DNA of 64,000 nucleotides from Azospirillum sp. TSH100. Its GTDB lineage: Bacteria; Pseudomonadota; Alphaproteobacteria; Azospirillales; Azospirillaceae. The notes beneath the pieces are model-generated. The model was not told the DNA's origin. It saw only the letters and a list, made by a program, of their open reading frames with translations, and ran no database searches. Positions 44,076 to 52,436 of this stretch are shown here, piece after piece (the stretch's first letter is position 1; each line of letters opens with the position of its first letter). A program made the translations under genes and the position numbers. The stretch spans positions 62,001 to 126,000 of the forward strand of contig NZ_CP039640.1 in NCBI RefSeq assembly GCF_004923295.1, in the 5' to 3' direction.

Positions 44076-44734
44076 CGTCTTTTCCTTGCCACGGAACAGG
44101 TCGTTGAGCGGTTGCCGGGTATGCGGCCAAGCGACAGTCATATGCGGGATCCTCGACATCCATTAAGGGTCTAATCGAAAACGGGGCGGCCTATATCCAT
44201 AGGGGGTAACATTTTTTCCGATGGCGATCCAGAGGCGGTGGAATCTTGTCACATTAAACAACCTGAAGCCGGTCCTCCGTCATACGCAGAGCGATGAAGC
44301 TGAAATCCCACGCCGATACCGCGGGATTCTGCTGCCGGACTTGCGGGCAGGCAGCGTTCCGGTTGCCCATGACTTTTCCACGCGGGCGGTGGGAGAACGG
44401 CCTTCCAGCCGGAACTTGCGGCATGCTGCCCCGATTCGCGGACTGAGAGAGGGCAGAGCCGGAACGAAAATATGGGGAAATGAAGTCGCCTGTCAGGCAA
44501 AGGGGCTCTGTTCAAAACATCTCGCGCCCCGTTACTTTTCGATGATTTTTATTACAGCTCGACATAGTTTTCTTGCAGCGTGGACATCCGGTTCGGATAT
44601 AGCGGCACTATGATTTGCAGTTGCATCATCTTGGGGGATGGATTAACTCTTTTAGCTGCTTTGTGCTGTTCGTACAGCGTTGTTGGCGAACCGAATCGAT
44701 CGGGATCGCCGCTCGATTCGATGGGTCTGTTGAT
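44076..44734. other. Long divergent intergenic region (promoter region)
   Basis: 659 bp between the barrel and the export lipoprotein genes. No credible gene: one 130-residue frame (44221-44613) has no homology that I recognise and no ribosome-binding site. The region is relatively AT-rich toward 44540-44680 and contains a leader dyad near 44692-44720. It should hold promoters for both directions. Confidence 0.6.
44692..44720 (+). promoter_or_regulatory. Leader dyad before the Wza-like gene
   Basis: CGAATCGA (44692-44699) pairs with TCGATTCG (44713-44720), loop 13 nt, ending 14 bp before the start codon. It could occlude the ribosome-binding site or be an operator. Confidence 0.35.
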
Positions 44735-45328
44735 ATGAACCTGTTCTCCCGACGCATTGGCGCTTCCCTGTTGACCCTGCTTCTGCTCAGCGGCTGCGGT
44801 TCCATTTCCTCGACAGTCGGCGATTTTCCGAGCGAGCCGGCCCCGACCAAGATCGCGAACCCGGCCGACGGCTACCGTCTGGAACCCGGCAACCGCGTTC
44901 GCGTCATCGTGTTCAATGAAGCCAACCTGTCGGGGGATTTCACGGTGGACCCAGCCGGCAACATCGCCATGCCGCTGGTCGGCAACATTGCTGCGAGCGG
45001 CGTCACCGCCAAGGTGCTGTCCACGCGCATTGAAGACGCGCTGAAGCGCGACAACTACATGCAGGTGCCGAATGTGGCGGTGGAGGTCCAGACCTTCCGC
45101 CCCTATTACGTGCTTGGCGAAGTCCGGCAGCCCGGTGAATTCCCCTATACCACCGGCATGACGGTTCTGAGCGCGGTCGCCCGTGCCGGCGGCTATGATT
45201 ACCGCGCCCGTCAGGGGGAGGTCGTCCTGGTCCGTCCGGTTGACGACGGCCAGAAGGAATACCGTGCCACGGAACGGACCCCCTTGCTGCCCGGCGACAT
45301 CGTGAAGGTTCTGGAGCGCCGCTTCTGA
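44735..45328 (+). CDS. Polysaccharide export lipoprotein (Wza / OPX family, short)
   Basis: 197 residues starting ATG 44735. A lipoprotein signal ends LLLLSGC. The mature part begins with a Poly_export domain (DGYRLEPGNRVRVIVFNEANLSGDFTVD... residues about 45-130) and one SLBB-like domain (YYVLGEVRQPGEFPYTTGMT, about 130-190). Wza proteins form the periplasmic-outer membrane channel for polysaccharide. This one is short and lacks the extra C-terminal helix, as in ExoF/KpsD-like relatives, so the BBP2 barrel encoded divergently may supply the outer-membrane pore. Confidence 0.87.
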   Translation: MNLFSRRIGASLLTLLLLSGCGSISSTVGDFPSEPAPTKIANPADGYRLEPGNRVRVIVFNEANLSGDFTVDPAGNIAMPLVGNIAASGVTAKVLSTRIEDALKRDNYMQVPNVAVEVQTFRPYYVLGEVRQPGEFPYTTGMTVLSAVARAGGYDYRARQGEVVLVRPVDDGQKEYRATERTPLLPGDIVKVLERRF

Positions 45329-45691
45329 TCTGCGGATCGGATCGCGTAAAATCGGACTCAATTCGAAGCGTGAATCCGATCGCCAAGCACGAGGCCTGAA
45401 CTTATCGCGTTTTTCATTGAACGCAGCAAGTTGAACGCGACAAGTTCCGGCCTTTTGCCCCCGATCGTCCGATACCCGCGCCGGTTGGTGCAGCGGCTGA
45501 TCGATTTCAGATTTCCGATGGAAGCGGCCCGGAACGGCAATTGCCCGTTCCGGCAATGACTGCTGCCATACCGGTCCGTCCCGCCCCATGCCGCACATGG
45601 CGACATGGGGTTCCCTGCGGAGAACTCCTGACCGGAAAGCCGGCCGGAGTTCTCCCTGGTCATCATGACAAGCGCAGGAATGATCCCAGGA
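45329..45691. other. Intergenic region between convergent genes
   Basis: 363 bp without a convincing gene. It holds a 10-bp inverted repeat at 45619-45655 (GGAGAACTCC / GGAGTTCTCC, 17-nt loop) and an AT-richer stretch with AAAATCGGA and TCCGATCG near 45350-45380. No T-run follows the dyad. Confidence 0.55.
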
Positions 45692-46798
45692 TCAGGTGGG
45701 GCTCGACGTGAAGATCGTGTTCGACGGAATGATGGGCTGGGTATCGTTGTTGTTATTGGTCGTCGTGTTGGTGGTCGTCGTCTGCTGTGTGTTCTGCTGC
45801 GCCGTACCCGACGAGGTTTCCGTCGCCGTCCTGGTGGTGGACTGTTGGCGATTGAGAATTTCGTTGATCTGCGATGCGTTGGTCGGGTTGCTGGCGCTCA
45901 GAGAGGTGGTCGTGCTCGCCTGGTTCAGCGTCTGGGTCACGGTGCTGCCGGCGCTGGGCACTGCGGCGACCACCGTCTGCGAGGTGGCGGCGGTGTAGGC
46001 ATTCGCCATGACGGCGATGGCGGTCTGCGGCGACGATTGATAGACGACCGGATTGCTGGCGATCTGCGTCGCGGCGATGGCGATGCTGGCGACCGTCTGG
46101 GGAGCGACCCGCTGCGCATCGGGCGAAATGGCGACGCGGGCGGCGACGGTGACCACATTCATCGTCTGGGACGGCGCGGAAGTCATCACCGGCTGGGATT
46201 GGACCGCCTGGACGGCGGAACTGGCAAGCTGCACCGCGAGTGCCGGGGCGACCGGCAAGACCCGCTCGGCGACCGTGACGGCCTGGGCGCACACCGCCGC
46301 GGTGACCGCCGGGTTGTTGATGGTGGCGGAGGCCGCGACGGCAGCCGCGGCGACGTTGGCGGCGACCACCGGGGCGACGGCCTGGACCTGCGGCGTCACG
46401 AAGATGCGCGCGGCGGTGGTCAGAACGGTGACCGTCTGTTGCGGCGCGGAAGACTGGACGGTCGTGGCACGCACCGTCTCGACCGCGGCAGCCGCCGCCT
46501 GGATGGCCGCCTGCGGGTTGACGCTGAGCAGTCGCTCCGCCGCGGTGACCACCGCCTGCGCCAGTTCCGCGCTGCGTTGCGGATTTCCTGCGGACAGGGT
46601 GTTGAGTGCCTGCGTCACCTGCTGGGGGTTGCCGCTCAGCACTGCGGCACGCAGGGCGGGGGGAAGCGTGTTGACGTCGCCCTGGGCGGCGGCGTTGCCC
46701 TGAGCCTGCTGGCCCCCCTGCTGGGCCAGGACCGGACCGCAGAATCCGACGGCGGCGGCGGCCACGGTGATAGCCACTAGCTGTGCTGGAAACCTCAT
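45692..46798 (-). CDS. Secreted Ala/Thr/Val-rich repetitive protein
   Basis: 368 residues from ATG 46798 with GAGG upstream. A Sec signal (LVAITVAAAAVGFCGPVLA) is followed by a low-complexity Ala/Val/Gln protein in which two units of about 90 residues can be aligned: QSSAPQQTVTVLTTAARIFVTP with MTSAPSQTMNVVTVAARVAISP, and ERLLSVNPQAAIQAAA with ERVLPVAPALAVQLAS. The last 70 residues are Ser/Thr/Asn-rich (TTTTNTTTNNNN). No family recognised. It may be a surface or matrix protein of the exopolysaccharide layer, by location only. Confidence 0.62.
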   Translation of the reverse strand: MRFPAQLVAITVAAAAVGFCGPVLAQQGGQQAQGNAAAQGDVNTLPPALRAAVLSGNPQQVTQALNTLSAGNPQRSAELAQAVVTAAERLLSVNPQAAIQAAAAAVETVRATTVQSSAPQQTVTVLTTAARIFVTPQVQAVAPVVAANVAAAAVAASATINNPAVTAAVCAQAVTVAERVLPVAPALAVQLASSAVQAVQSQPVMTSAPSQTMNVVTVAARVAISPDAQRVAPQTVASIAIAATQIASNPVVYQSSPQTAIAVMANAYTAATSQTVVAAVPSAGSTVTQTLNQASTTTSLSASNPTNASQINEILNRQQSTTRTATETSSGTAQQNTQQTTTTNTTTNNNNDTQPIIPSNTIFTSSPT

Positions 46799-46944
46799 GG
46801 CCACACCTCTTTTCCCTTGGAAGCACCCGACGGACTGCAATGGTCATTAATACGTTTTCCCGGCGGCCTTGCAATCGGTAGCTTTCATGAGCCTGGACAT
46901 TTCCCCTGCAGTCATGCGCTCCGGCTTCCTCCGTCTACGGGCAG

Positions 46945-48285
46945 GTGATAGGGTGCGCGCCCTTGATGGACGCTCCCGAAGGCCATTCCTTGCATCCGAC
47001 GCCGATGCCGCCGCCCTCCCCCAATCATCCACCGAACACTGTCGGCGCAGCACTGGCACCCGAACTCCGCGTCATGCTGCAATCCGCTTCGGCAACCCTG
47101 AGGAGCGTACCTTTCCGCCCGCATGGCGGCGGAGGCGACCGGGACTCCGATTGGATGGCGCTGGATTGGGACTTGCTGGTCACCTGCGTCCGACACCATC
47201 GGCTCGATCTGCTGATGACCTCCCTTCTGAATTCGGAGGCGGGGATTCCGGACAGCGTACGCGCTGCCTTGAAGGACAACGAACGGACAGCCAGGACCAT
47301 GGCATTGCAGCGGGCGGGAGAACTGGCCCGCGTCGCCCGGCGGTTCGGCGGTGCCGGCATCGACATGCTGGCGCTCAAGGGGCCGGCGCTGTCGGCGCAA
47401 ATCCACGGGCATCTGTTCGGCCGCGTCTGCAGCGATCTTGATCTGCTCATCAGGCCTGACGACGAGGAGGGCGCCCGCCGGCTTCTCGCCGAACTGGGCT
47501 ATGGCGGCACGGATGCGGACGTGCTGGTCTGCCAGAACGCCGTCACCCTGCGCCATGCCGTCACCGGCGCCATGATCGACCTGCACACACGCATGGGCGA
47601 GGATGAGGGGCTGGTCCCCACCGGTGCATTCCGGCCCTTCGAAACCGCGGTTGAGATGCAGATTGCCGGCGTCCGGGTCCGAACCCTGGCGCCGCCCGCC
47701 GCCATGGCCTATGCCGCCTATCACGGCGCGCATCATCATTGGTGCCGTCTGCAATGGCTTGCCGACATCGCCGCAGCGACCCGGCTGGCGGAGCTGGATT
47801 GGAACGCGATTGCGGAGATCGCCCGGCGTGCTGGAACGGAGCGTCACCTCCTCCTGTCCCTGCGCCTGTGCCAGTCGCTGTTCGGCTGCGGACCCGCCGT
47901 TTCCGTAGAACTTTCCGGTCAGCTTTCTTCCCGGCTTTCTCCGCAGGCCATGGCCGGCGTTCTGCGGGCGGAATCGATCCTCCCGGCTGTTCTGGCCCTG
48001 CCGCCGCTCGGCGAATTCGACATGGTGCGGCGGGTCGGACGGCTGCGGATTCTGCGGGCGGAGCTGGCGCTGACAGAGCTCCGGTCTGCATGGCTGGCCC
48101 GGCTGCGGCTGCGGCTGCGGCCTACGGTGACCGACCGCAACGCCATTCGGCTGCCCTCGGCATTGGGATTTCTTTATTACGCCGTGCGCTTCATCCGTGT
48201 GCTGTGGGCGACGGGAAGAGCGGTCCTGCCCCATCGCCCGTCTCATCCCCAACGAGCCCGTCCAAAGGACCGGCGTGCGCCCTAG
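46945..48285 (+). CDS. Nucleotidyltransferase-fold protein (NTP_transf_5 type)
   Basis: Up to 446 residues; GTG 46945 or ATG 46966 could be the start. The core motif is DMLALKGPALSAQIHGHLFG, then RVCSDLDLLIRPDD with the D-x-D of nucleotidyltransferases, followed by HHHWCRLQWLADIAAATR. Such proteins are common in Azospirillum-like and Sphingomonas polysaccharide loci; activity has not been shown to my knowledge. The C-terminus is basic. Role in EPS is inferred from neighbours. Confidence 0.78.
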   Translation: MIGCAPLMDAPEGHSLHPTPMPPPSPNHPPNTVGAALAPELRVMLQSASATLRSVPFRPHGGGGDRDSDWMALDWDLLVTCVRHHRLDLLMTSLLNSEAGIPDSVRAALKDNERTARTMALQRAGELARVARRFGGAGIDMLALKGPALSAQIHGHLFGRVCSDLDLLIRPDDEEGARRLLAELGYGGTDADVLVCQNAVTLRHAVTGAMIDLHTRMGEDEGLVPTGAFRPFETAVEMQIAGVRVRTLAPPAAMAYAAYHGAHHHWCRLQWLADIAAATRLAELDWNAIAEIARRAGTERHLLLSLRLCQSLFGCGPAVSVELSGQLSSRLSPQAMAGVLRAESILPAVLALPPLGEFDMVRRVGRLRILRAELALTELRSAWLARLRLRLRPTVTDRNAIRLPSALGFLYYAVRFIRVLWATGRAVLPHRPSHPQRARPKDRRAP

Positions 48286-48332
48286 AGCGTGATCGCTTCA
48301 AGCGTGAAACACACGGAAACCAAAAGCTTGGC

Positions 48333-48366
48333 GTCCGTCTGGTGCTTCAGTAAGAACCAGACGGAC
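48333..48366. repeat. 11-bp inverted repeat in the convergent intergenic region
   Basis: GTCCGTCTGGT pairs with ACCAGACGGAC around a 12-nt loop. It follows the palindrome-like TTCAAGCGTGAA (near 48298) and resembles an alphaproteobacterial intergenic repeat. A terminator role is possible, but no T-run follows. Confidence 0.45.
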
Positions 48367-48385
48367 TCCGGAGTGCGATTGGCCT

Positions 48386-49105
48386 CTATTTCCGGCCATG
48401 GCGCCGGACATAGTCGGCGATTTCGGCATCGCTCAACTCTTCCAGCGCATTGCGGACGAAGGGGCCGGCCTTGGGCGTCTGGCCCAAAAGGGCGACCTTG
48501 TCCGGGGCCATCACCCAGGCCTTGCGCACCTGTCCGCGCAGCAGGGCTTCGTTTTCCGGTCCCATCAGCCCGATCAGCCTCAACCCCATGTCGATGCGCC
48601 ACAGCATCAGGTCGGGTTCGAAGGCACCCGACAGCATCGACAGGCGAAGCGCCTGGACGGCCCCTGTCCGGTCGCCGGCTTTCTCGCGCAAGGCCGCAAG
48701 CACCGCCCAGCCATAAGGCTGCACCGGTCCCAGTGACAGCCCGTGCGTGATGGCTTCGCCGGCGGCGGCGATCAGCCGGTCATGCTCCGGTCCCGTCGGG
48801 GTGGCGTCGGCCTGCCGGACCAGCAGAATTCCGCGGTCGGTCTCGCGTTCGGCGGACGCCTCCCAGCGTGCGGCGCTTTCCCGCCTGTCGGCGGCACGGT
48901 CGAGTTCGGCACGTTGCGGCATCCGGCCGGCCGCGATCTCCCAAAGGACATCCTGGTTGTCGGCGGTCAGCCCCCCGGCGATCAGCCGGGGCAGCCCGAG
49001 GGCGAGCAGCATGCAGCCGAGAAGCCCGGCCGCCACCGCCGCTGCCGCCGGGCGATGACGCGGGCGGACGGCGTCACTCCGCGTAGTATTCACGATAGCG
49101 TCCAT
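48386..49105 (-). CDS. Single-pass membrane protein of the exopolysaccharide operon
   Basis: About 239 residues from ATG 49105; the longer start at 49126 would overlap the kinase gene more. One N-terminal membrane helix (AAAAVAAGLLGCMLLALGLP) is followed by a helical periplasmic part with TPR-like spacing (AVLAALREKAGDRTGAVQALRLSML). No named family. It overlaps the 3' end of the tyrosine-kinase gene by 32 bp, so it is translationally linked to polysaccharide assembly. Confidence 0.68.
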   Translation of the reverse strand: MDAIVNTTRSDAVRPRHRPAAAAVAAGLLGCMLLALGLPRLIAGGLTADNQDVLWEIAAGRMPQRAELDRAADRRESAARWEASAERETDRGILLVRQADATPTGPEHDRLIAAAGEAITHGLSLGPVQPYGWAVLAALREKAGDRTGAVQALRLSMLSGAFEPDLMLWRIDMGLRLIGLMGPENEALLRGQVRKAWVMAPDKVALLGQTPKAGPFVRNALEELSDAEIADYVRRHGRK

Positions 49106-51401
49106 AATATTGGCCGTAATCGCCATATCCGTAACGGGAATGCTTGCGCTGGTTCACCTGCGACAGCACCACGCCCGATGGCGGGGCGCCGGCGCTGCGC
49201 AGCAGCTTCAGCCCGTTGCGCACCGCGTCGCGTGGCGTCGCGTTCCACCGCACCAGATAGATGACGCGGTCGACCAGCGGAGCGATCAGCCGGCCGTCGG
49301 ACACCGCCAGCACCGGCGCGGTGTCGATGATGATGCGATCGTAACGCGGCAGCAGGTCGCGCAGGAACGCCTCCATCGCCGCCCCTTTGATCAGTTCGGC
49401 GGTGTTGGTCTCCTGCCCTGCAGGCAGAACGTCGAGGGTTCCGGCCGCCCCATGCTGGACCACATCGTCGAAGGTGGCGCTTCCGCCCAGAACCTGTGCC
49501 AGACCTCGGCTGCCGTCGATCCCGATGGCGCTGTGAAGCCGCGGGCGGTGGATGTCCGCGTCGATCAGCAGGACACGCTTTTCCGCCTTGGAGAACAGAA
49601 GCGCCAGGCAAAGCGACACGAAGGTCTTGCCTTCCTTCGGCACGGATGAGGTCACCATGATGACCTTGCTGTCGCCCAGCGTCCCGATGGTGGCGGCGGT
49701 CCGCAGGCTGCGCACCGCGTCGGCCAGGGCCGAACGGGGCTTGCGCAGCAGTTCCTCCACCAGATTCATCTTGCGGTTGCGCTGCAAGGGGATCATGCCC
49801 AGCACGGGCAGGCCGGTGAGATCCTCGGCCTCGTCACTGGAGCGGATGGCCGTGTCCAGGCGGTCGAGCAGGAAGACAAGCCCCAGGCCGAACAGCAGGG
49901 CCAGCAGCGCGACGATCTGCAGCGTCCGCATCTCGCGGGGATAGGATTTGGCGACCGGCAGATCGGCGGGCGAGACGATCCGGGCATTGGCGCGCTGCAT
50001 CCGCTCCTGTTCGGCCTCGCGCTTGAACCGGGTGAGGAAGGATTCATAGAGCGAGCGCGTCGCTTCGGACTGCCGTTCCAGTTCGCGCAGCCGGATTTCC
50101 GCCTCTCCGGCCGTGTTGGCCTGCTGCCGTACGCCTTCGAGCTGTCGTTCCAGCGACTTCACGCCGGCCGCCGCCACCTCGACATCGTTGGCGAAGGAAG
50201 AGGAAATCTTATCGACTTCCGCGGCGATCGTCCCGCGGACACCGTTCAACTCGGCGCGCAGCCCGACGAGCCGCGGGTGGCGGTCGCCATAGATCTTCAG
50301 GGCGTCGGACATCTCGCGTAGCAGGGTCGTCTCCTGTTCGCGCAGCCGCTGGATCAGCGGGGACTGGAGCACGTCCGTCGTCGAATCCGCACTTCCGCGC
50401 GACCGCAGCACGGACCGCGCCTGATCCAGCCGCGCCTGCTTCTGCGCCAGATCCGACCGGGCGATCACCAGGCGGGAATTCAGTTCCGACAGCTGCTGGT
50501 CGGTCAGGGTGACCTGACGGTCCCCCTTGCGGCGCAATCCGTTCTGGGAACGGAACTCCTCGACGGCGCTTTCCGCGGCGACCACGTCGCGGCGCAGGAC
50601 CTCCAACCGCTCGCCCAGCCAACTGGAAACGCGCCGGGCATCGTCGAAGCCGGCCTCCAGCCGGTCGAGCAGATACATCTCGCCTACGGTGTTGGCGATC
50701 AGCGCCGCCTTCTCGCGGTTTTCCGACGTGAAGGAAACGATGACGATGTAGGAACGCCGCTGCGCCTGCACGTCCAGGGCGCTGCTGAAGGCGCGGACCA
50801 CCTGCGCCTTGGCCATTTCGGATTCCGCCATCGGGCTGAGCGCCGGGACGGACGGGGCGGCGCTCAGCCAGCCGGACGGCAGCCATGACAGCGGGTTGAG
50901 CGCCGTCGCCAGAATGCCGGACAGCGGGCGCGCCGGCCGCAGGGCGGAATTGAACTCCGGATCGTCTTCGAGATGCAGCTTGTCCACCACCCGCCGGGCG
51001 AGCGTGGAAGAGGTGATCAGTGCGGCTTCGGTCTGCACGACGTTGTCGGACAGGAAGGTGCGGACTGACCGATCGGACAGCGGGTCGCGCACGTCCGACG
51101 CTTCGATCAGGATGCTGGTCTGGGCGGTGTAGCGTGCCGGCGTCTGCTTGAGCAGAAGAATGGTCGGAACGATGGCCAGGATCATGCAGGCCAGCACCAG
51201 ATACTTGCCACGCCAGATCACCCGCCATGCCCAGCGCAGGCGCTGCCGAAGTTCGTCCTGGAAGCCGTCCTGGAAGCCGCCGGCCCCGGCCTGCGGATCG
51301 CCGGACGTCCGGTCCGCCAAGCGCTGGGCCGTGCCGTCTGCAACCACGGTCATCGGCAGTGCGTCCCGCCCGTCCATCACGTCCTTGCCTGAATCAGGCA
51401 T
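49074..51401 (-). CDS. Polysaccharide co-polymerase and tyrosine autokinase (Wzc/ExoP type)
   Basis: 775 residues, AGGAGG seven bases before ATG 51401. Two membrane helices (near 66-85, KYLVLACMILAIVP; near 490-510, IVALLALLFGLGLVFLL) flank a long periplasmic coiled coil. The cytoplasmic kinase has Walker A SSVPKEGKT, A' VLLIDADIHRP and a Tyr cluster at the C-terminus (RYGYGDYGQYYGRYREYY). Such proteins set chain length and gate export; autophosphorylation cycles drive assembly. A 12-bp duplication (51255-51278) encodes GFQDGFQD. The start overlaps the phosphatase gene by 25 bp. Confidence 0.92.
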   Translation of the reverse strand: MPDSGKDVMDGRDALPMTVVADGTAQRLADRTSGDPQAGAGGFQDGFQDELRQRLRWAWRVIWRGKYLVLACMILAIVPTILLLKQTPARYTAQTSILIEASDVRDPLSDRSVRTFLSDNVVQTEAALITSSTLARRVVDKLHLEDDPEFNSALRPARPLSGILATALNPLSWLPSGWLSAAPSVPALSPMAESEMAKAQVVRAFSSALDVQAQRRSYIVIVSFTSENREKAALIANTVGEMYLLDRLEAGFDDARRVSSWLGERLEVLRRDVVAAESAVEEFRSQNGLRRKGDRQVTLTDQQLSELNSRLVIARSDLAQKQARLDQARSVLRSRGSADSTTDVLQSPLIQRLREQETTLLREMSDALKIYGDRHPRLVGLRAELNGVRGTIAAEVDKISSSFANDVEVAAAGVKSLERQLEGVRQQANTAGEAEIRLRELERQSEATRSLYESFLTRFKREAEQERMQRANARIVSPADLPVAKSYPREMRTLQIVALLALLFGLGLVFLLDRLDTAIRSSDEAEDLTGLPVLGMIPLQRNRKMNLVEELLRKPRSALADAVRSLRTAATIGTLGDSKVIMVTSSVPKEGKTFVSLCLALLFSKAEKRVLLIDADIHRPRLHSAIGIDGSRGLAQVLGGSATFDDVVQHGAAGTLDVLPAGQETNTAELIKGAAMEAFLRDLLPRYDRIIIDTAPVLAVSDGRLIAPLVDRVIYLVRWNATPRDAVRNGLKLLRSAGAPPSGVVLSQVNQRKHSRYGYGDYGQYYGRYREYYAE

Positions 51402-52168
51402 TGCCGATCCTCCTCAAGCACAAGCGCCGTCAGAACGCCCGTGACATAAGCCCCTGTGTCGATGCCGATTCTGTTCGGACGGAATTCGGGTTCATCCACC
51501 ATGGTGTGCCCGTGGACGATGATCTTGCCGTGCGGCCGCGCATCGGACAGGAACGGTTCGCGAATCCACAGCAGATCACCCGGCTTCTGCCTGTCGACCG
51601 GTCGGCCGGGACGGATGCCGGCATGGACGAACGCATAGTCGCCGAACACCGCCATCGGCTTCAGGGAGTCGAAAAACAGCTGATGGTGGTCGGGCAGCGC
51701 TTCCAGGAAGCGGGCACGCAAATCCTCGCACCGGGCGCGCTCCCGGATGCCGGCGGAGGCGCGCACGCCATAGCTCGCCAGCGTTTCGATGCCGCCGTAA
51801 TCCAGCCAGTCGGCCGCGGATGCGGGCCGCTTCAGAAAATCCAGCAGAACGGCTTCGTGGTTGCCCATCAGGAAATGACAGGAAACGCCGTCCACAACCG
51901 TTCCGCACAACCGCTCGACCACCGCGCGGCTGTCGTCGCCCCGGTCGACATAATCGCCGAGAAAGACGATCGCCACCTCCAGCCCCGCCGCACGGGCACC
52001 GGCGGCATCCTCGCCGATCCGGTCCAGCAGGTCATCCAGCGCACGCTGGTGGCCGTGGATGTCGCCCACGGCATAGAGACGCAGACCATCGGGTATGCGC
52101 GGCAGCTGCTTCGGTGGCTGGGGACGGCGCAAGCCGAAAATCCCTTCCTTCCAGCGTCTCAACCACAT
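51377..52168 (-). CDS. PPP-family metallophosphoesterase (Ser/Thr phosphatase type)
   Basis: 263 residues from ATG 52168; a longer frame to 52285 looks less likely. All PPP motifs are present: GDIHG (35-39), GDYVDRGDD (71-79), GNHEAVLL (102-109), FVHAGIRPG and VHGHTMVD. Two-metal phosphatases of this family dephosphorylate Ser/Thr and sometimes Tyr or nucleotides. Its 3' end overlaps the tyrosine-kinase start by 25 bp, suggesting it opposes that kinase in place of a Wzb-like tyrosine phosphatase; inference. Confidence 0.85.
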   Translation of the reverse strand: MWLRRWKEGIFGLRRPQPPKQLPRIPDGLRLYAVGDIHGHQRALDDLLDRIGEDAAGARAAGLEVAIVFLGDYVDRGDDSRAVVERLCGTVVDGVSCHFLMGNHEAVLLDFLKRPASAADWLDYGGIETLASYGVRASAGIRERARCEDLRARFLEALPDHHQLFFDSLKPMAVFGDYAFVHAGIRPGRPVDRQKPGDLLWIREPFLSDARPHGKIIVHGHTMVDEPEFRPNRIGIDTGAYVTGVLTALVLEEDRQCLIQART

Positions 52169-52436
52169 TGCTTCATACCGTTCGAACCATCCGCGCCGCG
52201 CCGTGCCGTCCACCGTGCAATAACACTTTTGGGGTGAGCAGTGATAGAGCCTCCACACCGCTTTCGCTGCCTTGACAGGTGACAAGAACAGGCAAACGGA
52301 CCAAAGCGGACCGGGGCAAAACCTTCCATGCGCCTTTCCGGCCGCCTTGGCGCCGGGGCGCGCCTTCGGGTTGATCGATCCTGTTCACCCACACCGAAGG
52401 CGGCTACACTCCGCCGCCTTTCAGGTTCTCGCTGGC

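Noticed and set aside
44221..44613. 130-residue frame in the divergent region before the Wza-like gene
   Set aside because: No family, no ribosome-binding site, atypical composition, and it covers the expected promoters.
45619..45655. 10-bp inverted repeat considered as a rho-independent terminator
   Set aside because: No T-run on either strand and a 17-nt loop; kept only as a note in the intergenic region.
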